Translations under genes and position numbers: made by a program
In this document: positions 10,046-20,280 of the stretch, piece after piece
How the letters are laid out: each line of letters opens with the position of its first letter
Position numbering within the stretch: the first letter of the stretch is position 1
Notes under the pieces: model-generated
The model's input: only the letters and a program-made list of their open reading frames with translations
The model's database searches: none
What the model was told of the DNA's origin: nothing
Assembly (NCBI RefSeq): GCF_020166395.1
Contig: NZ_JAIQXU010000017.1
Coordinates: 1-64,000 of the forward strand
Reading direction: 5' to 3'
Length of the DNA: 64,000 bases
Source: Deinococcus betulae
GTDB taxonomy: Bacteria > Deinococcota > Deinococci > Deinococcales > Deinococcaceae

Positions 10046-10073
10046 GAAAAAACCCCCAGCATTCACTGGGGGT
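10046..10073 (-). terminator. rho-independent terminator of tRNA-Leu
   Basis: On the minus strand CCCCCAG and CTGGGGG pair around a six-base loop and are followed by a run of six T. Confidence 0.85.
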
Positions 10074-10077
10074 CTTC

Positions 10078-10163
<86 letters not shown>

Positions 10164-10211
10164 CACTTTCGGTGGGGGCGCCCGCACTGGGGCGCGTTTC
10201 AGGGCTCGCTT

Positions 10212-10240
10212 ACTTTAACGGCGAAGTCCGGAACTGTCAA
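10212..10240 (-). promoter_or_regulatory. promoter of tRNA-Leu
   Basis: On the minus strand TTGACA (10235-10240) and TAAAGT (10212-10217) are separated by exactly 17 bases, about 50 bases upstream of the tRNA. The -35 box overlaps the last codons of the neighbouring membrane-protein gene. Confidence 0.8.
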
Positions 10241-11040
10241 CTGCCGGCCGCTGGTTCGGGGGCCTCACCGCGCCGGCGCATCGCGGCGGTCAGCTTGGCG
10301 GGTTCGAACAGGCTGGCGTCCTGGCCATACCGGGCCTTAACGGCGCGCTGCACCAGCCAGATGGCGGCAAACACGCCCGCCAGGCTGATGGCCAGGCCGG
10401 GCACGCGCATGATGGCGTTCACCTCGGCGACCTGGGCGTTAAAGGCGTCGGTGCCAAACTTGGCCGTCACGCGGGCGTAGTTGACGACGCTGTTCACTAC
10501 ACCGCCGATCAGGTCCACCACCGCGAAGACCACGGTGCCCAGCACCAGGCCCCGGTGAACCTGGGGGTCACGCACCGCCGCCCCGGTGGCCGCGCGGTGT
10601 TCTGGGCTCTCGCCGATCGAACTGGCATCCAGAAACACCCGGAACAGCGGCACGCTGGTCGCCGCACTGATCAGAAACAGCAGGCCCATGAGGTAGGACC
10701 GCGCGCTGTCCTTGACGGCGTACCAGAAACCGTCCACGTACCAGAAAGCCAGCGCGCCGCTGAAGATGGCCCCGGCCCCGCCCAGCAGCGCCACCGGGCT
10801 GACGTTGCGATTCACCAGCAGGTCCCACAGCACGTAAGCCACCGGCACCAGCGCCGCCAGCAGATAGGCACGGATGTTGCCCGCCGTGCCGCCGCCGAAC
10901 ACCTGGTCGGCCACGCTGATGCCGCTGCCCAGGATATTGGGAGTGAGGATGACGATGGGAATCAGGAGGGTGAAGATCAGGTCCCAGACGGTTTTAGGGA
11001 TGCGCGCGCGGGGGGCGGAAGTAGGGGCCGCTTGACTCAT
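10237..11040 (-). CDS. polytopic membrane protein, VC0807-like
   Basis: The 267-residue product has about six hydrophobic helices (for example the TVWDLIFTLLIPIVILTPNI region near residue 17 and LVLGTVVFAVVDLIGGVVNSV near 185) and a cytoplasmic basic tail. The overall pattern resembles the VC0807 family of integral membrane proteins of unknown function, which I state with only moderate confidence. The start at ATG 11040 is uncertain; ATG 11049 is three codons upstream. Its stop codon overlaps the promoter of tRNA-Leu, which is transcribed in the same direction. Confidence 0.6.
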   Translation of the reverse strand: MSQAAPTSAPRARIPKTVWDLIFTLLIPIVILTPNILGSGISVADQVFGGGTAGNIRAYLLAALVPVAYVLWDLLVNRNVSPVALLGGAGAIFSGALAFWYVDGFWYAVKDSARSYLMGLLFLISAATSVPLFRVFLDASSIGESPEHRAATGAAVRDPQVHRGLVLGTVVFAVVDLIGGVVNSVVNYARVTAKFGTDAFNAQVAEVNAIMRVPGLAISLAGVFAAIWLVQRAVKARYGQDASLFEPAKLTAAMRRRGEAPEPAAGS

Positions 11041-11450
11041 GGGGGCCATTCTCGCATTCAGGCATGAAGAGCGGAGTGGAAACCAGCAGGCGGCTGGGCT
11101 GAGCGGCCCAACCGTCTTGGAGAGACACTGACTCCACCGGTGGCCCCAGCAGTTCAGGCCAAAGCAGAGGAGGTGGCACTCTCCCCGACGTACCCAGAGA
11201 ACAGAAGGAAGCCGGGTCAGACAGGGCTCGCCTTCCCCCGCCCAGAGGCACTCTTCCTGCCAGGGCGGTCCACCACCCCGACCCTGTATCCCTTGACGCA
11301 CAGAGGCTCGGCTTGCCTCGCGTTCATCAACGGGGCAAGCCGAGCGGGATCAGGAAGAGGATTCAGGCGTGGACTTCGCCCATCGGTTCCGTCCGCTTGG
11401 CGCGTGGAAGAGACGGAAGCCCTCTCATCGCAGGGCCATCTCCCCTGTCC
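11041..11450. other. intergenic region, 410 bases, with an inverted repeat
   Basis: I find no convincing gene. The only clear structure is a perfect 12-bp inverted repeat near its right end, listed separately. Confidence 0.5.
11306..11345. repeat. 12-bp perfect inverted repeat
   Basis: GCTCGGCTTGCC (11306-11317) and GGCAAGCCGAGC (11334-11345) flank a 16-base loop. There is no T tract on either side, so it is not a simple terminator; it could be an operator or part of a small dispersed repeat. Confidence 0.7.
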
Positions 11451-11783
11451 TCACGGTCCTCCCTCAACCTCCAGACCGTAAATCTGAAGGAAACGGGCGG
11501 TGCGCGCCTCCAGGGTCGGCAGCGGCGCGACGTCGCCGCACACCCAGTCGGGCTGATAGCTGCGGCACACCGCAGGCCGGTCGGCGTACACGGCGCACAG
11601 GCACCCCTGGCCGGTGTCGGTGCCCAGGTGCACACACGGCACGCCCAGCGGCTTGCCCAGCGCGTGAATATCGGGCGCGGCGCAGCAGGCCCCGCACGCC
11701 GTGCAAGCCGTGACCAGCACACTGCGCGGCGCCATGCCGGGCGGCACGGCAAAGCGGGCGCGTTCCTCTGGGGACAGTTTCAC
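11451..11783 (-). CDS. YkgJ-family cysteine cluster protein
   Basis: The 110-residue product has the Cys-rich signature of the YkgJ (UPF0153) family: CTACGACC near residue 27, CVHLG, CLCAVYADRPAVCRSYQPDWVC. These cysteines are thought to bind zinc or an iron-sulfur cluster; the physiological role is not established. The GTG start overlaps the hisC stop in GTGA, so it is co-transcribed and coupled with hisC. Confidence 0.85.
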   Translation of the reverse strand: MKLSPEERARFAVPPGMAPRSVLVTACTACGACCAAPDIHALGKPLGVPCVHLGTDTGQGCLCAVYADRPAVCRSYQPDWVCGDVAPLPTLEARTARFLQIYGLEVEGGP

Positions 11784-12853
11784 CCCAGGTCGTTCACGGC
11801 GGCAATCAGGGCGTCGTTCTCGGCGGGGGTGCCGATGGCGACGCGCAGGCAGCCAGCCAGACCCGGAAAGCTGTCCTGACGCCGCGTGACGATGCCGCGC
11901 GCGCGCAGCTGCGTGTAGGCGGCCGCCGCATCTGGCGTGCGCAGCAGAAAGAAGTTTGCCTGGCTGGGCAACGCCTGACAGGTGGGGTGACCTGCCAGGG
12001 CGGCCAGGACCCGCTCGCGCTCCTGCACCCCTTCCTGCACGCGGGCCTGCACATAGGCGGGCTGCTCCAGGGCCACTTCCAGGGCGGCCTGGGTCAGCGT
12101 ACTGACATTGAAGGCGGGCACCAGCTTTTGCAATTGCGTGGCGAGTTCCGGGCTGGTCAGGGCGTAGCCCAGGCGCAGGCCCGCCAGCCCCCAGGCCTTG
12201 CTGAAGGTGCGCAGGCTCAGGCGGCCCTGGCCCGCGCGGGCCAGGTCACGGAAGTCGGTGCCGCTGTACTGGTGATAGGCCTCGTCCAGCACGACCACCC
12301 AGTCGCCCGCCGCCTCGGCCAGCTCGCGTACGGCTGCGGCGCTGTCCACCACACCCGTGGGCGCGTGCGGCTGGGTGATGTACAGCACGCCCGGCTCGTG
12401 ACGCTTCAGTTCGGCTTTCAGGGCGGCGACGGGCAGGCTGAAGTCCTCATTCAGCGGCACCTCGATCAGCCGGGCGCCCAGCAGCTGCGCCTCCAGGGTA
12501 TAGACGCTGAACGTGGGACTGACGGTCAGGACGGTCTGCCCGATGCCGGCCAGCTCGGTCAGCAGCTTGATCAGGACGTTGCTGCCCGGCGTGACCACCA
12601 CGCCCGCTTCGGGCCAGTCCTCATACACGCCAATGCGGCGGCGCAGCTCGTCGGCGTGCAGGTCGGGATACCGGTTCCAGTCGCGGGCCGCCATACGCGA
12701 CAGGGCCTCAGCCTTCAGCTCGGCCGGAAAGTCGTAGGGGTTTTCGTTCTGGTCGAGCTTGATGGGTTCATTGGTCGGCGTGAACGGATAGGCCGGCACG
12801 CGCCGCACGGCCTCGCGCACCCCGGCGGGGGCAGCAGCGGATTCTGTCGTCAT
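11780..12853 (-). CDS. hisC: histidinol-phosphate aminotransferase
   Basis: The 357-residue class I/II PLP aminotransferase transfers an amino group to imidazole-acetol phosphate in histidine biosynthesis. Visible features are the substrate-arm motif KLDQNENPYDFP at 32-43, TQPHAPTG (160-167; usual families have NPNNPTG), DEAYHQY with the cofactor-contacting D190 and Y193, and SKAWGLAGLRLGYA with the Schiff-base lysine at 219. Length is standard. The ATG at 12853 begins the conserved part. It is transcribed divergently from the TetR gene, and the palindromic operator between them could affect both. Other his genes are not in the window, so a related aromatic aminotransferase cannot be fully excluded. 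Confidence 0.88.
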   Translation of the reverse strand: MTTESAAAPAGVREAVRRVPAYPFTPTNEPIKLDQNENPYDFPAELKAEALSRMAARDWNRYPDLHADELRRRIGVYEDWPEAGVVVTPGSNVLIKLLTELAGIGQTVLTVSPTFSVYTLEAQLLGARLIEVPLNEDFSLPVAALKAELKRHEPGVLYITQPHAPTGVVDSAAAVRELAEAAGDWVVVLDEAYHQYSGTDFRDLARAGQGRLSLRTFSKAWGLAGLRLGYALTSPELATQLQKLVPAFNVSTLTQAALEVALEQPAYVQARVQEGVQERERVLAALAGHPTCQALPSQANFFLLRTPDAAAAYTQLRARGIVTRRQDSFPGLAGCLRVAIGTPAENDALIAAVNDLG

Positions 12854-12921
12854 GAGGCCCGTTGTACCACCCCCCCCGCCCGGCGCGTCCACCCATGACA
12901 AACTGCCCCGGCGGCGCCCCA

Positions 12922-12939
12922 CCCAAACGCCCGTTTGGG
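12922..12939. promoter_or_regulatory. PaaR-type operator upstream of the TetR gene
   Basis: CCCAAACGCCCGTTTGGG is a perfect 8+2+8 palindrome and fits CNAACGNNCGTTNG, the site I recall for Thermus thermophilus PaaR. It lies between hisC and the TetR gene, just upstream of a possible -10 hexamer TACGCT, and probably mediates autorepression. The same motif precedes paaA. Confidence 0.8.
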
Positions 12940-12993
12940 CCGCGTGCTACGCTGCACGGCAGCCCAGGGGCCACGCCGCCCCCTGCCCCCACC

Positions 12994-13598
<605 letters not shown>

Positions 13599-13602
<4 letters not shown>

Positions 13603-13928
13603 GCCACCCCACCGTGACCGTGCCCATCCGCGAGGCCATACGTTACGCTCAGGGCCGCGCCGAGCGTCTGGGCCGCACCCAGCAGCTGGAAATTGGCGAG
13701 GACCTGTTTATCCGGATTGCGCCGGGTGGACGCAAATTCCTGCTGTTTTGCCTGGACGGCGAGCCGGAGCGCGGCGCCGCCGAAGCCATTGCGGCCGCCC
13801 TGGGCCTGAAAGAGCCGCAGTACGGCTGGCATCAGGGCGCCACTCTGCGCTCGCTGACAGTTATTGAGGCAGGTGCGCAGAGCTTGTCCGAAAGTGGGCC
13901 AGCGGAAGAAGAAGACGGCACGCTCTGA
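13599..13928 (+). CDS. hypothetical protein coupled to paaR
   Basis: The 109-residue product is unrecognised. Residues 1-85 look like one small alpha/beta domain (pattern [34 protein letters not shown]), followed by an acidic disordered tail. There is no signal peptide or membrane helix. The ATGA overlap with the TetR gene indicates co-translation, so it may be under the same repressor. Confidence 0.6.
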
Positions 13929-14027
13929 GAATGGCTGCGCCGCTGACTAAGTTGTGCGGCCTGGACGCCACTTAACCTGCACCAACACTGCTCTTCTTGA
14001 CACCAGACACCTGCTCAACAACTAGCG

Positions 14028-15170
14028 TCAGTTCCGAACATTGGTAGTTATCGGGTAAAGGGTCGAATGGCTCAGGTTATCCGTCCCCAAACGCCACACC
14101 AGCACAGCGGGTTGCTTGACCTGACTGGCCGCTACAAATGCCTCTGGCGTCCGGACGACCTCAGGCACCTCGCCGCTCATGGCTCTCAAGGCAAGCCGTC
14201 CACCCTGGGCAGTGCGCACACGCAGGCTGTAGTGGCCACATGCGGTTAGGCCCCTCACAAGGCAATCAAGATTGTCGACCATCGCATAGACGGCTTCTTC
14301 ACCGCCCTGAACGTGCACAACGGGTGCCTCAGAATCGTCGAAGACAGCCCCGATCACGCTCATATTCAGCGTCACACCAGAAGGTAGAGCACGCCCCAAC
14401 TCGGGGATGACGGCTCTCTGAGCGGCCGTCACGTACAGGTCAGCGACCTCTACCGGCGCACGAGAGGTCCCGAGTTGAAGGTCAAGGCGCCCCAGCTTCA
14501 ACGTGGGATTGTCTGTACCAGACAGCCGCACGGGCATATCAAGTTGCTCAGCCAGTTCTGTCACGAAGCTGTATTTGCTCAGCCACTGCTCTTCCCCCCG
14601 CCACTGACCGGTCAGGCCGACCTGCACCGGTGTCAAGGTCCCAGGAAACAAAAGGGCTATGCGGGTACCGTTGACCTGGGTGCGAACGCCCTGCCGTTCC
14701 AGGGCCATCAAGAAATCACTGCGCCGGAAGACACCCCGGTCAGTCACCCCTCTTTGGCAGTGCCACCAGTTGACGGGCGTGAGCCACCACGGCGCGCCGC
14801 TGGCAGCCAAACGCTGCAAAGAGCACCGCTCCTGTGCGGCAACGTCTGGCGTCATGAGACTGGGCATTCCACCGGCGGCAGGCGCCTGCAGATGAGCCAG
14901 AGTGAGCACAGCCGCCGTACCGAGCAGCGCCGTCACGGCCAGAAGGACCCGTGGAGCCGTGTAGAGTCGCTGCATTCCCCTGGCCATCAGGGCAGGGTCT
15001 CCAAATTCTTGCAAAGCCAGGTCTAGGGCGCGGCTTGGGGCGTGACCCGCCACCTGGTACTCAGCCGCCCGTTCAAGAATGCTTCCGCGCAGTTCGTCCC
15101 AGACACGTTGCCGATCACGGGAGGGCAGGGCCTGAGTGGCGCGGGTGAGGTAGGTAGTCAGCGTTCTCAC
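14028..15170 (-). CDS. single-span membrane protein with permease-prefix-like N-terminus
   Basis: The protein is about 380 residues long. Residues 1-66 form a helical domain (LRGSILERAAEYQVAGHAPSRALDLALQEFGDP) like the permease-prefix or HAAS-type modules that often accompany PadR genes. One transmembrane helix follows at about 74-94 and the remaining 280 residues are predicted to lie outside the cytoplasmic membrane, with cysteines around 'CSLQRL', 'HCQRG' and 'CLVRGLTACG'. I chose GTG at 15170 because it forms a GTGA overlap with the PadR stop; GTG 15182 is possible. The function of the outer domain is not recognisable. PadR plus this gene is the usual regulator-effector pair. Confidence 0.65.
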   Translation of the reverse strand: MRTLTTYLTRATQALPSRDRQRVWDELRGSILERAAEYQVAGHAPSRALDLALQEFGDPALMARGMQRLYTAPRVLLAVTALLGTAAVLTLAHLQAPAAGGMPSLMTPDVAAQERCSLQRLAASGAPWWLTPVNWWHCQRGVTDRGVFRRSDFLMALERQGVRTQVNGTRIALLFPGTLTPVQVGLTGQWRGEEQWLSKYSFVTELAEQLDMPVRLSGTDNPTLKLGRLDLQLGTSRAPVEVADLYVTAAQRAVIPELGRALPSGVTLNMSVIGAVFDDSEAPVVHVQGGEEAVYAMVDNLDCLVRGLTACGHYSLRVRTAQGGRLALRAMSGEVPEVVRTPEAFVAASQVKQPAVLVWRLGTDNLSHSTLYPITTNVRN

Positions 15171-15487
15171 GAGTTTCCCCACCGCGTAATAAGGCCATGA
15201 TGCCAGCGGCGATAGGCGTCGCGTTTGGCCTGGAAAGCCCTGGCTCCCTCATCTGTCAAGGCGTAATACCGTAGGGCGTGGCCCCCTCTGGGACTAGGCC
15301 GAGTGGAGCTGCGCAACCACCCACGCCGCTCTAGGCGGTGGAGGGCTGGGTAGAGGGTGCCAGCGTTCAAGTCCAGGTCACCTCCCGTCACCTCCCGGAG
15401 TTCCTTGGCGAGGTCCAGGCCATACCGCTCCTGTCCTGACAGCAGCGTGAGCAGCGCAAGTTCGAGGTCACCATCGTGCAGAGGCAT
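15167..15487 (-). CDS. PadR-family transcriptional regulator
   Basis: The 106-residue winged-helix protein shows the PadR pattern: LELALLTLLSGQERYGLDLAKELREVTGGDLDLNAGTLYPALHRLERRGWL, then the wing and the ALTDEGARAF helix. Members are repressors that respond to small molecules or envelope stress and commonly autoregulate. The promoter lies so close that the message is expected to start at the ATG itself, and an imperfect palindrome covers the promoter spacer. The gene overlaps the membrane protein downstream by four bases. Confidence 0.9.
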   Translation of the reverse strand: MPLHDGDLELALLTLLSGQERYGLDLAKELREVTGGDLDLNAGTLYPALHRLERRGWLRSSTRPSPRGGHALRYYALTDEGARAFQAKRDAYRRWHHGLITRWGNS

Positions 15488-15492
15488 GTCTC

Positions 15493-15520
15493 AATATAGA
15501 ATTACGATATCGAATGTCAA
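15493..15520 (-). promoter_or_regulatory. padR promoter with overlapping palindrome (leaderless start)
   Basis: On the minus strand TTGACA (15515-15520) and TATATT (15493-15498) are separated by 16 bases, and only five bases separate the -10 box from the ATG. The spacer and -10 contain ATATCGTAATTCTATAT, an imperfect palindrome that is a good candidate PadR operator. Confidence 0.7.
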
Positions 15521-15677
15521 TAATGAGTGAATCTTTTGCCTCCTGGGCTGTGGAGTTGTCAACTCGATAAGCAAGACAGCCACTTCACCAATGAGCGCAC
15601 AAATGTCAGAAGGTACGGAACGGCTTTGGCCAGATTAGAGAGCCTGAGCCGAACCCCCGGCAACCCACGCAACCCCA

Positions 15678-16973
15678 TCAGGATGGAGGGGGGGAAGGAA
15701 CTGGGCGTTCCCCTTCCAGCGCCGCCGCTGCCTTTTTCACCACCGGCATGACAGTCAGGCCCTGCACCGCGATGGAAAAGAGCACCACTGCGTAGGTGAC
15801 TGTGACCACGGGCGTGCGGTAAGGGCTCTCGGGCAGGCCCAGCGCCAAGCTGATGGCGATGCCGCCGCGCAGGCCGCCCCAGGTGAGCAGGCGCACCGTG
15901 TAGGCGGCGTAGCCTTCCCGCGCCCGCACCAGCGCAAAGGGCAGCGCCACGCTCAGCCAGCGCGCCCCCAGGGACAGGGCGATGAGCAGGGCACTGGCCA
16001 GCAGCAGCGGGCCGCTGACATCGGTCAGCAGCACGTCCAGCCCAATAAAGGCAAACAGCAGGATATTCAGCACCTGGTCGGCGGTCTCCCAGAAGCCCAG
16101 CACATGCTCGCGCGTGTGGTCACCGAAGACCTGATCGCGCCACAGCGAGATCATCAGGCCCGCCACCACCATTGCCAGTGGCCCACTGACCCCCAGCGCC
16201 GCCGCCGCCACATAGCCCCCGACCACCAGTGCCAGGGTGATGAGAACCTCGACGGCGTGCTGCTCGATGGACCGCACCAGCAAGTAGCCCAGGCCGCCCA
16301 GCAGCGCGCCGAAAGCCAGGCCGCCCAGCGCCTCCTGCGCAAACAGGGCCAGCACACCTGCTGTGGTGGTCTGACTTGCCCCATCACCGCCTGAACCGTG
16401 CCCACCCAGACCCGCTGCACTGGCCAGGGCCAGAAACACGACCACCCCCACGCCGTCATTGAAAAGGCTCTCGCCCGCAATCAGGGTTTCAATCTTGGCG
16501 GGCACCTTCGCGCGTTTCAGCAGGTCCAGGACAGCGACTGGGTCCGTGGGGCTAATCAGTGCGCCGAACAGCAGCGCCCACATCAGGGGAACCTCCAGAC
16601 CCACCAGCCGGAAGACCCCATAGGCGGCGAAGCCAATCAGCGCCGTGCTGATCAGAGTGCTGAAGAGGGCCAGGGTCAGGATGCTGCCGCGCTGGCGCAG
16701 CATCTGGCGCGTGTCCAGACTGAGCGCCCCGGCAAACAGCAGCACGCTGAGGATGCCGTTCAGAACAAACGTGGTGAAGTCCAGCGTCTGCAGCACCTCG
16801 GTGGCCCAGCCGCGCAAACCTGGCAGCCCCAGCCTATCCAGGCCAATCAGGACAAGGCTGGCCAGCGCCCCGGCCAGCGTGACGCCCACCGTGGTCGGCA
16901 GCCGCACCCAGCGCTCATTGACGAAAGCCAGCAGCGCCGTGACGCACAGCAAGGCCGCAAACGCACTCAACAT
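15678..16973 (-). CDS. CPA1-family Na+(K+)/H+ antiporter
   Basis: The 431-residue polytopic protein (about 12 hydrophobic helices) exchanges monovalent cations for protons across the inner membrane. The family-defining transport motifs are present: ISPTDPVAVLDLL and GESLFNDGVGVVVFL (with the essential aspartates), and LTWGGLRGGIAISLALGLP near the C-terminus. No C-terminal regulatory domain is present. I start at ATG 16973 because TATTGT lies seven bases upstream; an in-frame ATG nine codons earlier is possible. The transported ion cannot be deduced. Confidence 0.9.
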   Translation of the reverse strand: MLSAFAALLCVTALLAFVNERWVRLPTTVGVTLAGALASLVLIGLDRLGLPGLRGWATEVLQTLDFTTFVLNGILSVLLFAGALSLDTRQMLRQRGSILTLALFSTLISTALIGFAAYGVFRLVGLEVPLMWALLFGALISPTDPVAVLDLLKRAKVPAKIETLIAGESLFNDGVGVVVFLALASAAGLGGHGSGGDGASQTTTAGVLALFAQEALGGLAFGALLGGLGYLLVRSIEQHAVEVLITLALVVGGYVAAAALGVSGPLAMVVAGLMISLWRDQVFGDHTREHVLGFWETADQVLNILLFAFIGLDVLLTDVSGPLLLASALLIALSLGARWLSVALPFALVRAREGYAAYTVRLLTWGGLRGGIAISLALGLPESPYRTPVVTVTYAVVLFSIAVQGLTVMPVVKKAAAALEGERPVPSPPPS

Positions 16974-17038
16974 GGGGGACACAATACGGGGGGAGGGCAA
17001 GGCCAGACAGTCATGGTTCAGCCGCCTGAGCGTCCATC

Positions 17039-17064
17039 AAAAAGCCCCGCCATTTAGACGGGGC
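17039..17064 (-). terminator. rho-independent terminator of rpoZ
   Basis: On the minus strand GCCCCG and CGGGGC pair around a short loop and are followed by TTTTT, 15 bases after the rpoZ stop. Confidence 0.85.
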
Positions 17065-17078
17065 CAGGGGCACGTGGT

Positions 17079-17378
17079 TTAGTCGCGCTCGCGCTCGCGT
17101 TCGGCGTTCAGCTGAGCCTGCAACTGGGCCTGGCGCTGGCGCACGTAGTCCTGTTGAAAGCGGCCTTCGTCCATCATGCTTGTGCCCACCGTCAGCTTGC
17201 CCGTGGCCAGTTCGCGCATAGCCTGGGTCACCAGGTTGCGGGTCCGCACGCGCTGCTCCACGGGCAGCACGCTAGGCGCCCCCGAGCGCAGTTGTAGGGC
17301 GCGCTTGGCCGTCACCACCGAAAGGCGGTATTTGCTGTCTGTCAGCGACAGCAGCTTGTCGATATCCCGTTCTGCCAT
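17079..17378 (-). CDS. rpoZ: DNA-directed RNA polymerase omega subunit
   Basis: The 99-residue product assists assembly of the RNA polymerase core by chaperoning beta-prime. The N-terminal sequence (MAERDIDKLLSLTDSKYRLSVVTAKRALQL) is the conserved omega core that contacts beta-prime; the C-terminal third is a charged helix ending in ERERERD. A good Shine-Dalgarno sequence (GGAGGTGG) precedes the ATG, and a rho-independent terminator follows, so the gene is probably monocistronic. Confidence 0.93.
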   Translation of the reverse strand: MAERDIDKLLSLTDSKYRLSVVTAKRALQLRSGAPSVLPVEQRVRTRNLVTQAMRELATGKLTVGTSMMDEGRFQQDYVRQRQAQLQAQLNAERERERD

Positions 17379-17466
17379 AAGCCCACCTCCGTCAATCCGG
17401 CCACCTGCCCGTCTGGGGTGGGCGCCGGTTCAGCCCCACACTCTAGCGTATGCCGGGGCCGGGCGG

Positions 17467-17931
17467 CTAGACTTCGCGGCTCAGAATCACGCCCTGCAAC
17501 TCGTCCACCTCGTAGCCGCAGGTTGCGTAAAAGGCCTGGGCCCCTTCGTTGTCGGCCGCCACCCACACGTCACGCAGCCCCTCGACCTGCATCTGGCTGT
17601 GCAGAGCCGCCACCAGGGCGCGTCCTACGCCCGCGCGGCGCCAGCTTTCGCGCACCCCGATTTCCTCGAACATCACGTCGCAGGCTGTCTCTGCTGTGCC
17701 TGAACGGTGGCGCCGCCGGTGAACATAGGCCATCAGGAACCCGACGGGCTGACCGTGTTCATCGTCGGCGTGCCAGTGCCAGACGTGGGGGTCCGCCAGA
17801 TAAGCGCGGGCTTCCTCCGCACTCAGAGGCGGGCTGGGGTCTTCTTCCGTGAAGTCCGTCTCGTCGGCGGCGACCTGGGCCAGCGCAGCTTCATCGCCGG
17901 GCCGCAGGCGGCGAACAGTGAATGGAGGCAT
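17467..17931 (-). CDS. GNAT-family N-acetyltransferase
   Basis: The 154-residue product is a single GNAT domain. The acetyl-CoA-binding loop is visible as VRESWRRAGVGRALVAALHSQM (R-x-x-G-V-G-R) at about 98-119, followed by VWVAADNEGAQAFYATCGYEVDE, the usual beta-5/alpha-4 element. The His-rich stretch VWHWHADDEHGQPVG is unusual but lies in a loop. The acceptor is unknown. Confidence 0.87.
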   Translation of the reverse strand: MPPFTVRRLRPGDEAALAQVAADETDFTEEDPSPPLSAEEARAYLADPHVWHWHADDEHGQPVGFLMAYVHRRRHRSGTAETACDVMFEEIGVRESWRRAGVGRALVAALHSQMQVEGLRDVWVAADNEGAQAFYATCGYEVDELQGVILSREV

Positions 17932-18005
17932 GGCTTCATCATGCCCCCGCTGGGGGCAGCGCAGATACAGCTTCTCTGATCTTCAGCGATCAGTAGTGTT
18001 CAGAG

Positions 18006-18647
18006 ATGTCCTGGCCCGAAGACGCGACCCTCCGCCGCCCTGTTTCCGCCGCACCGGCCAAAGCACCCAGCGCGGCCCTGGGTTACCTGCTGAATATTCT
18101 GCTGCCAGGCGCAGGCTTTACCCTCATTAACCGCTGGGGCTGGCACCTGGGTTGGTTCGGCATTCAAGTGGGGCTGTACGTCGTGGCGTCCATCCTGAGC
18201 GGCGTGACCGGCACGCCATTACCACTGGTTCTGCCCTTCATCGGCTTCGTGGCTATGCTGGTTCACTTTGGCCGGGTCTATGCCGAGCAGGCCGACCGTG
18301 ACTTTCAGCCGCCGCTGGAACTGGCCGTCAAGCTGGTGCTGATTCTGGGGCACTTTTTTATCGGCTTCGTGCTGGTGGGCATTCTGGCGGCGGTTCTGAT
18401 TCCCAATCTGCTGTCGGCCCGCAACCGTGCCAACCAGACCGGCGAAATGGCCATCGCCCGGGCGGTGCAGGTGCAGGCGGTGGTGGCGCAGGTGGACGGC
18501 ACCCTGCAAGACGGCCCGTGCCCCCTGAACGGCTTGCCCGAAACCTACCGCGAGCAGATTGCCTCCTGCACGGTGACGGACAGCAGCGGCACCGAACCCG
18601 CCGTCTCTGTGACGTTTGACAGCGGACGCACCATCACCCTGCCCTGA
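18006..18647 (+). CDS. membrane protein with internal type IV pilin-like helix
   Basis: The 213-residue protein has an N-terminal membrane domain with hydrophobic segments at about 24-42, 46-66 and 70-89. After a short loop comes a fourth hydrophobic helix (108-136) whose second half, GILAAVLIPNLLSARNRANQTGEMAIARAVQ, closely resembles the N-terminal helix of type IV pilins and pseudopilins. It is followed by a small domain with a cysteine pair (C172, C188), as in pilin D-regions. The usual prepilin peptidase site is absent immediately before this helix, although GFTLI does occur at residues 37-41. It may be a fusion that anchors a minor-pilin-like domain; function is not established. Confidence 0.75.
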   Translation: MSWPEDATLRRPVSAAPAKAPSAALGYLLNILLPGAGFTLINRWGWHLGWFGIQVGLYVVASILSGVTGTPLPLVLPFIGFVAMLVHFGRVYAEQADRDFQPPLELAVKLVLILGHFFIGFVLVGILAAVLIPNLLSARNRANQTGEMAIARAVQVQAVVAQVDGTLQDGPCPLNGLPETYREQIASCTVTDSSGTEPAVSVTFDSGRTITLP

Positions 18648-18709
18648 AGCGGCCGTCTGTCCCCTCCCTGACCTTCTTCCTGCCCCGGCCCATGCCAGAC
18701 TGACGCCAC

Positions 18710-20245
<1,536 letters not shown>

Positions 20246-20280
20246 AGGGTGTAGGGCGTGGGTTGTGGGTTGTGAAAAAA
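20246..20280 (+). repeat. GT-rich dispersed intergenic repeat, copy a
   Basis: This stretch (core GTGGGTTGTGGGTTGTG followed by an A run) matches the GT-rich repeat found at 39853, 46306, 54021 and 63261. It sits directly between crtO and the NUDIX coding region. Confidence 0.65.

Noticed and set aside
11140..11879. Plus-strand frames across the 11.1-11.9 kb gap and ykgJ
   Set aside because: They have no family similarity and run antisense through the cysteine-motif gene.
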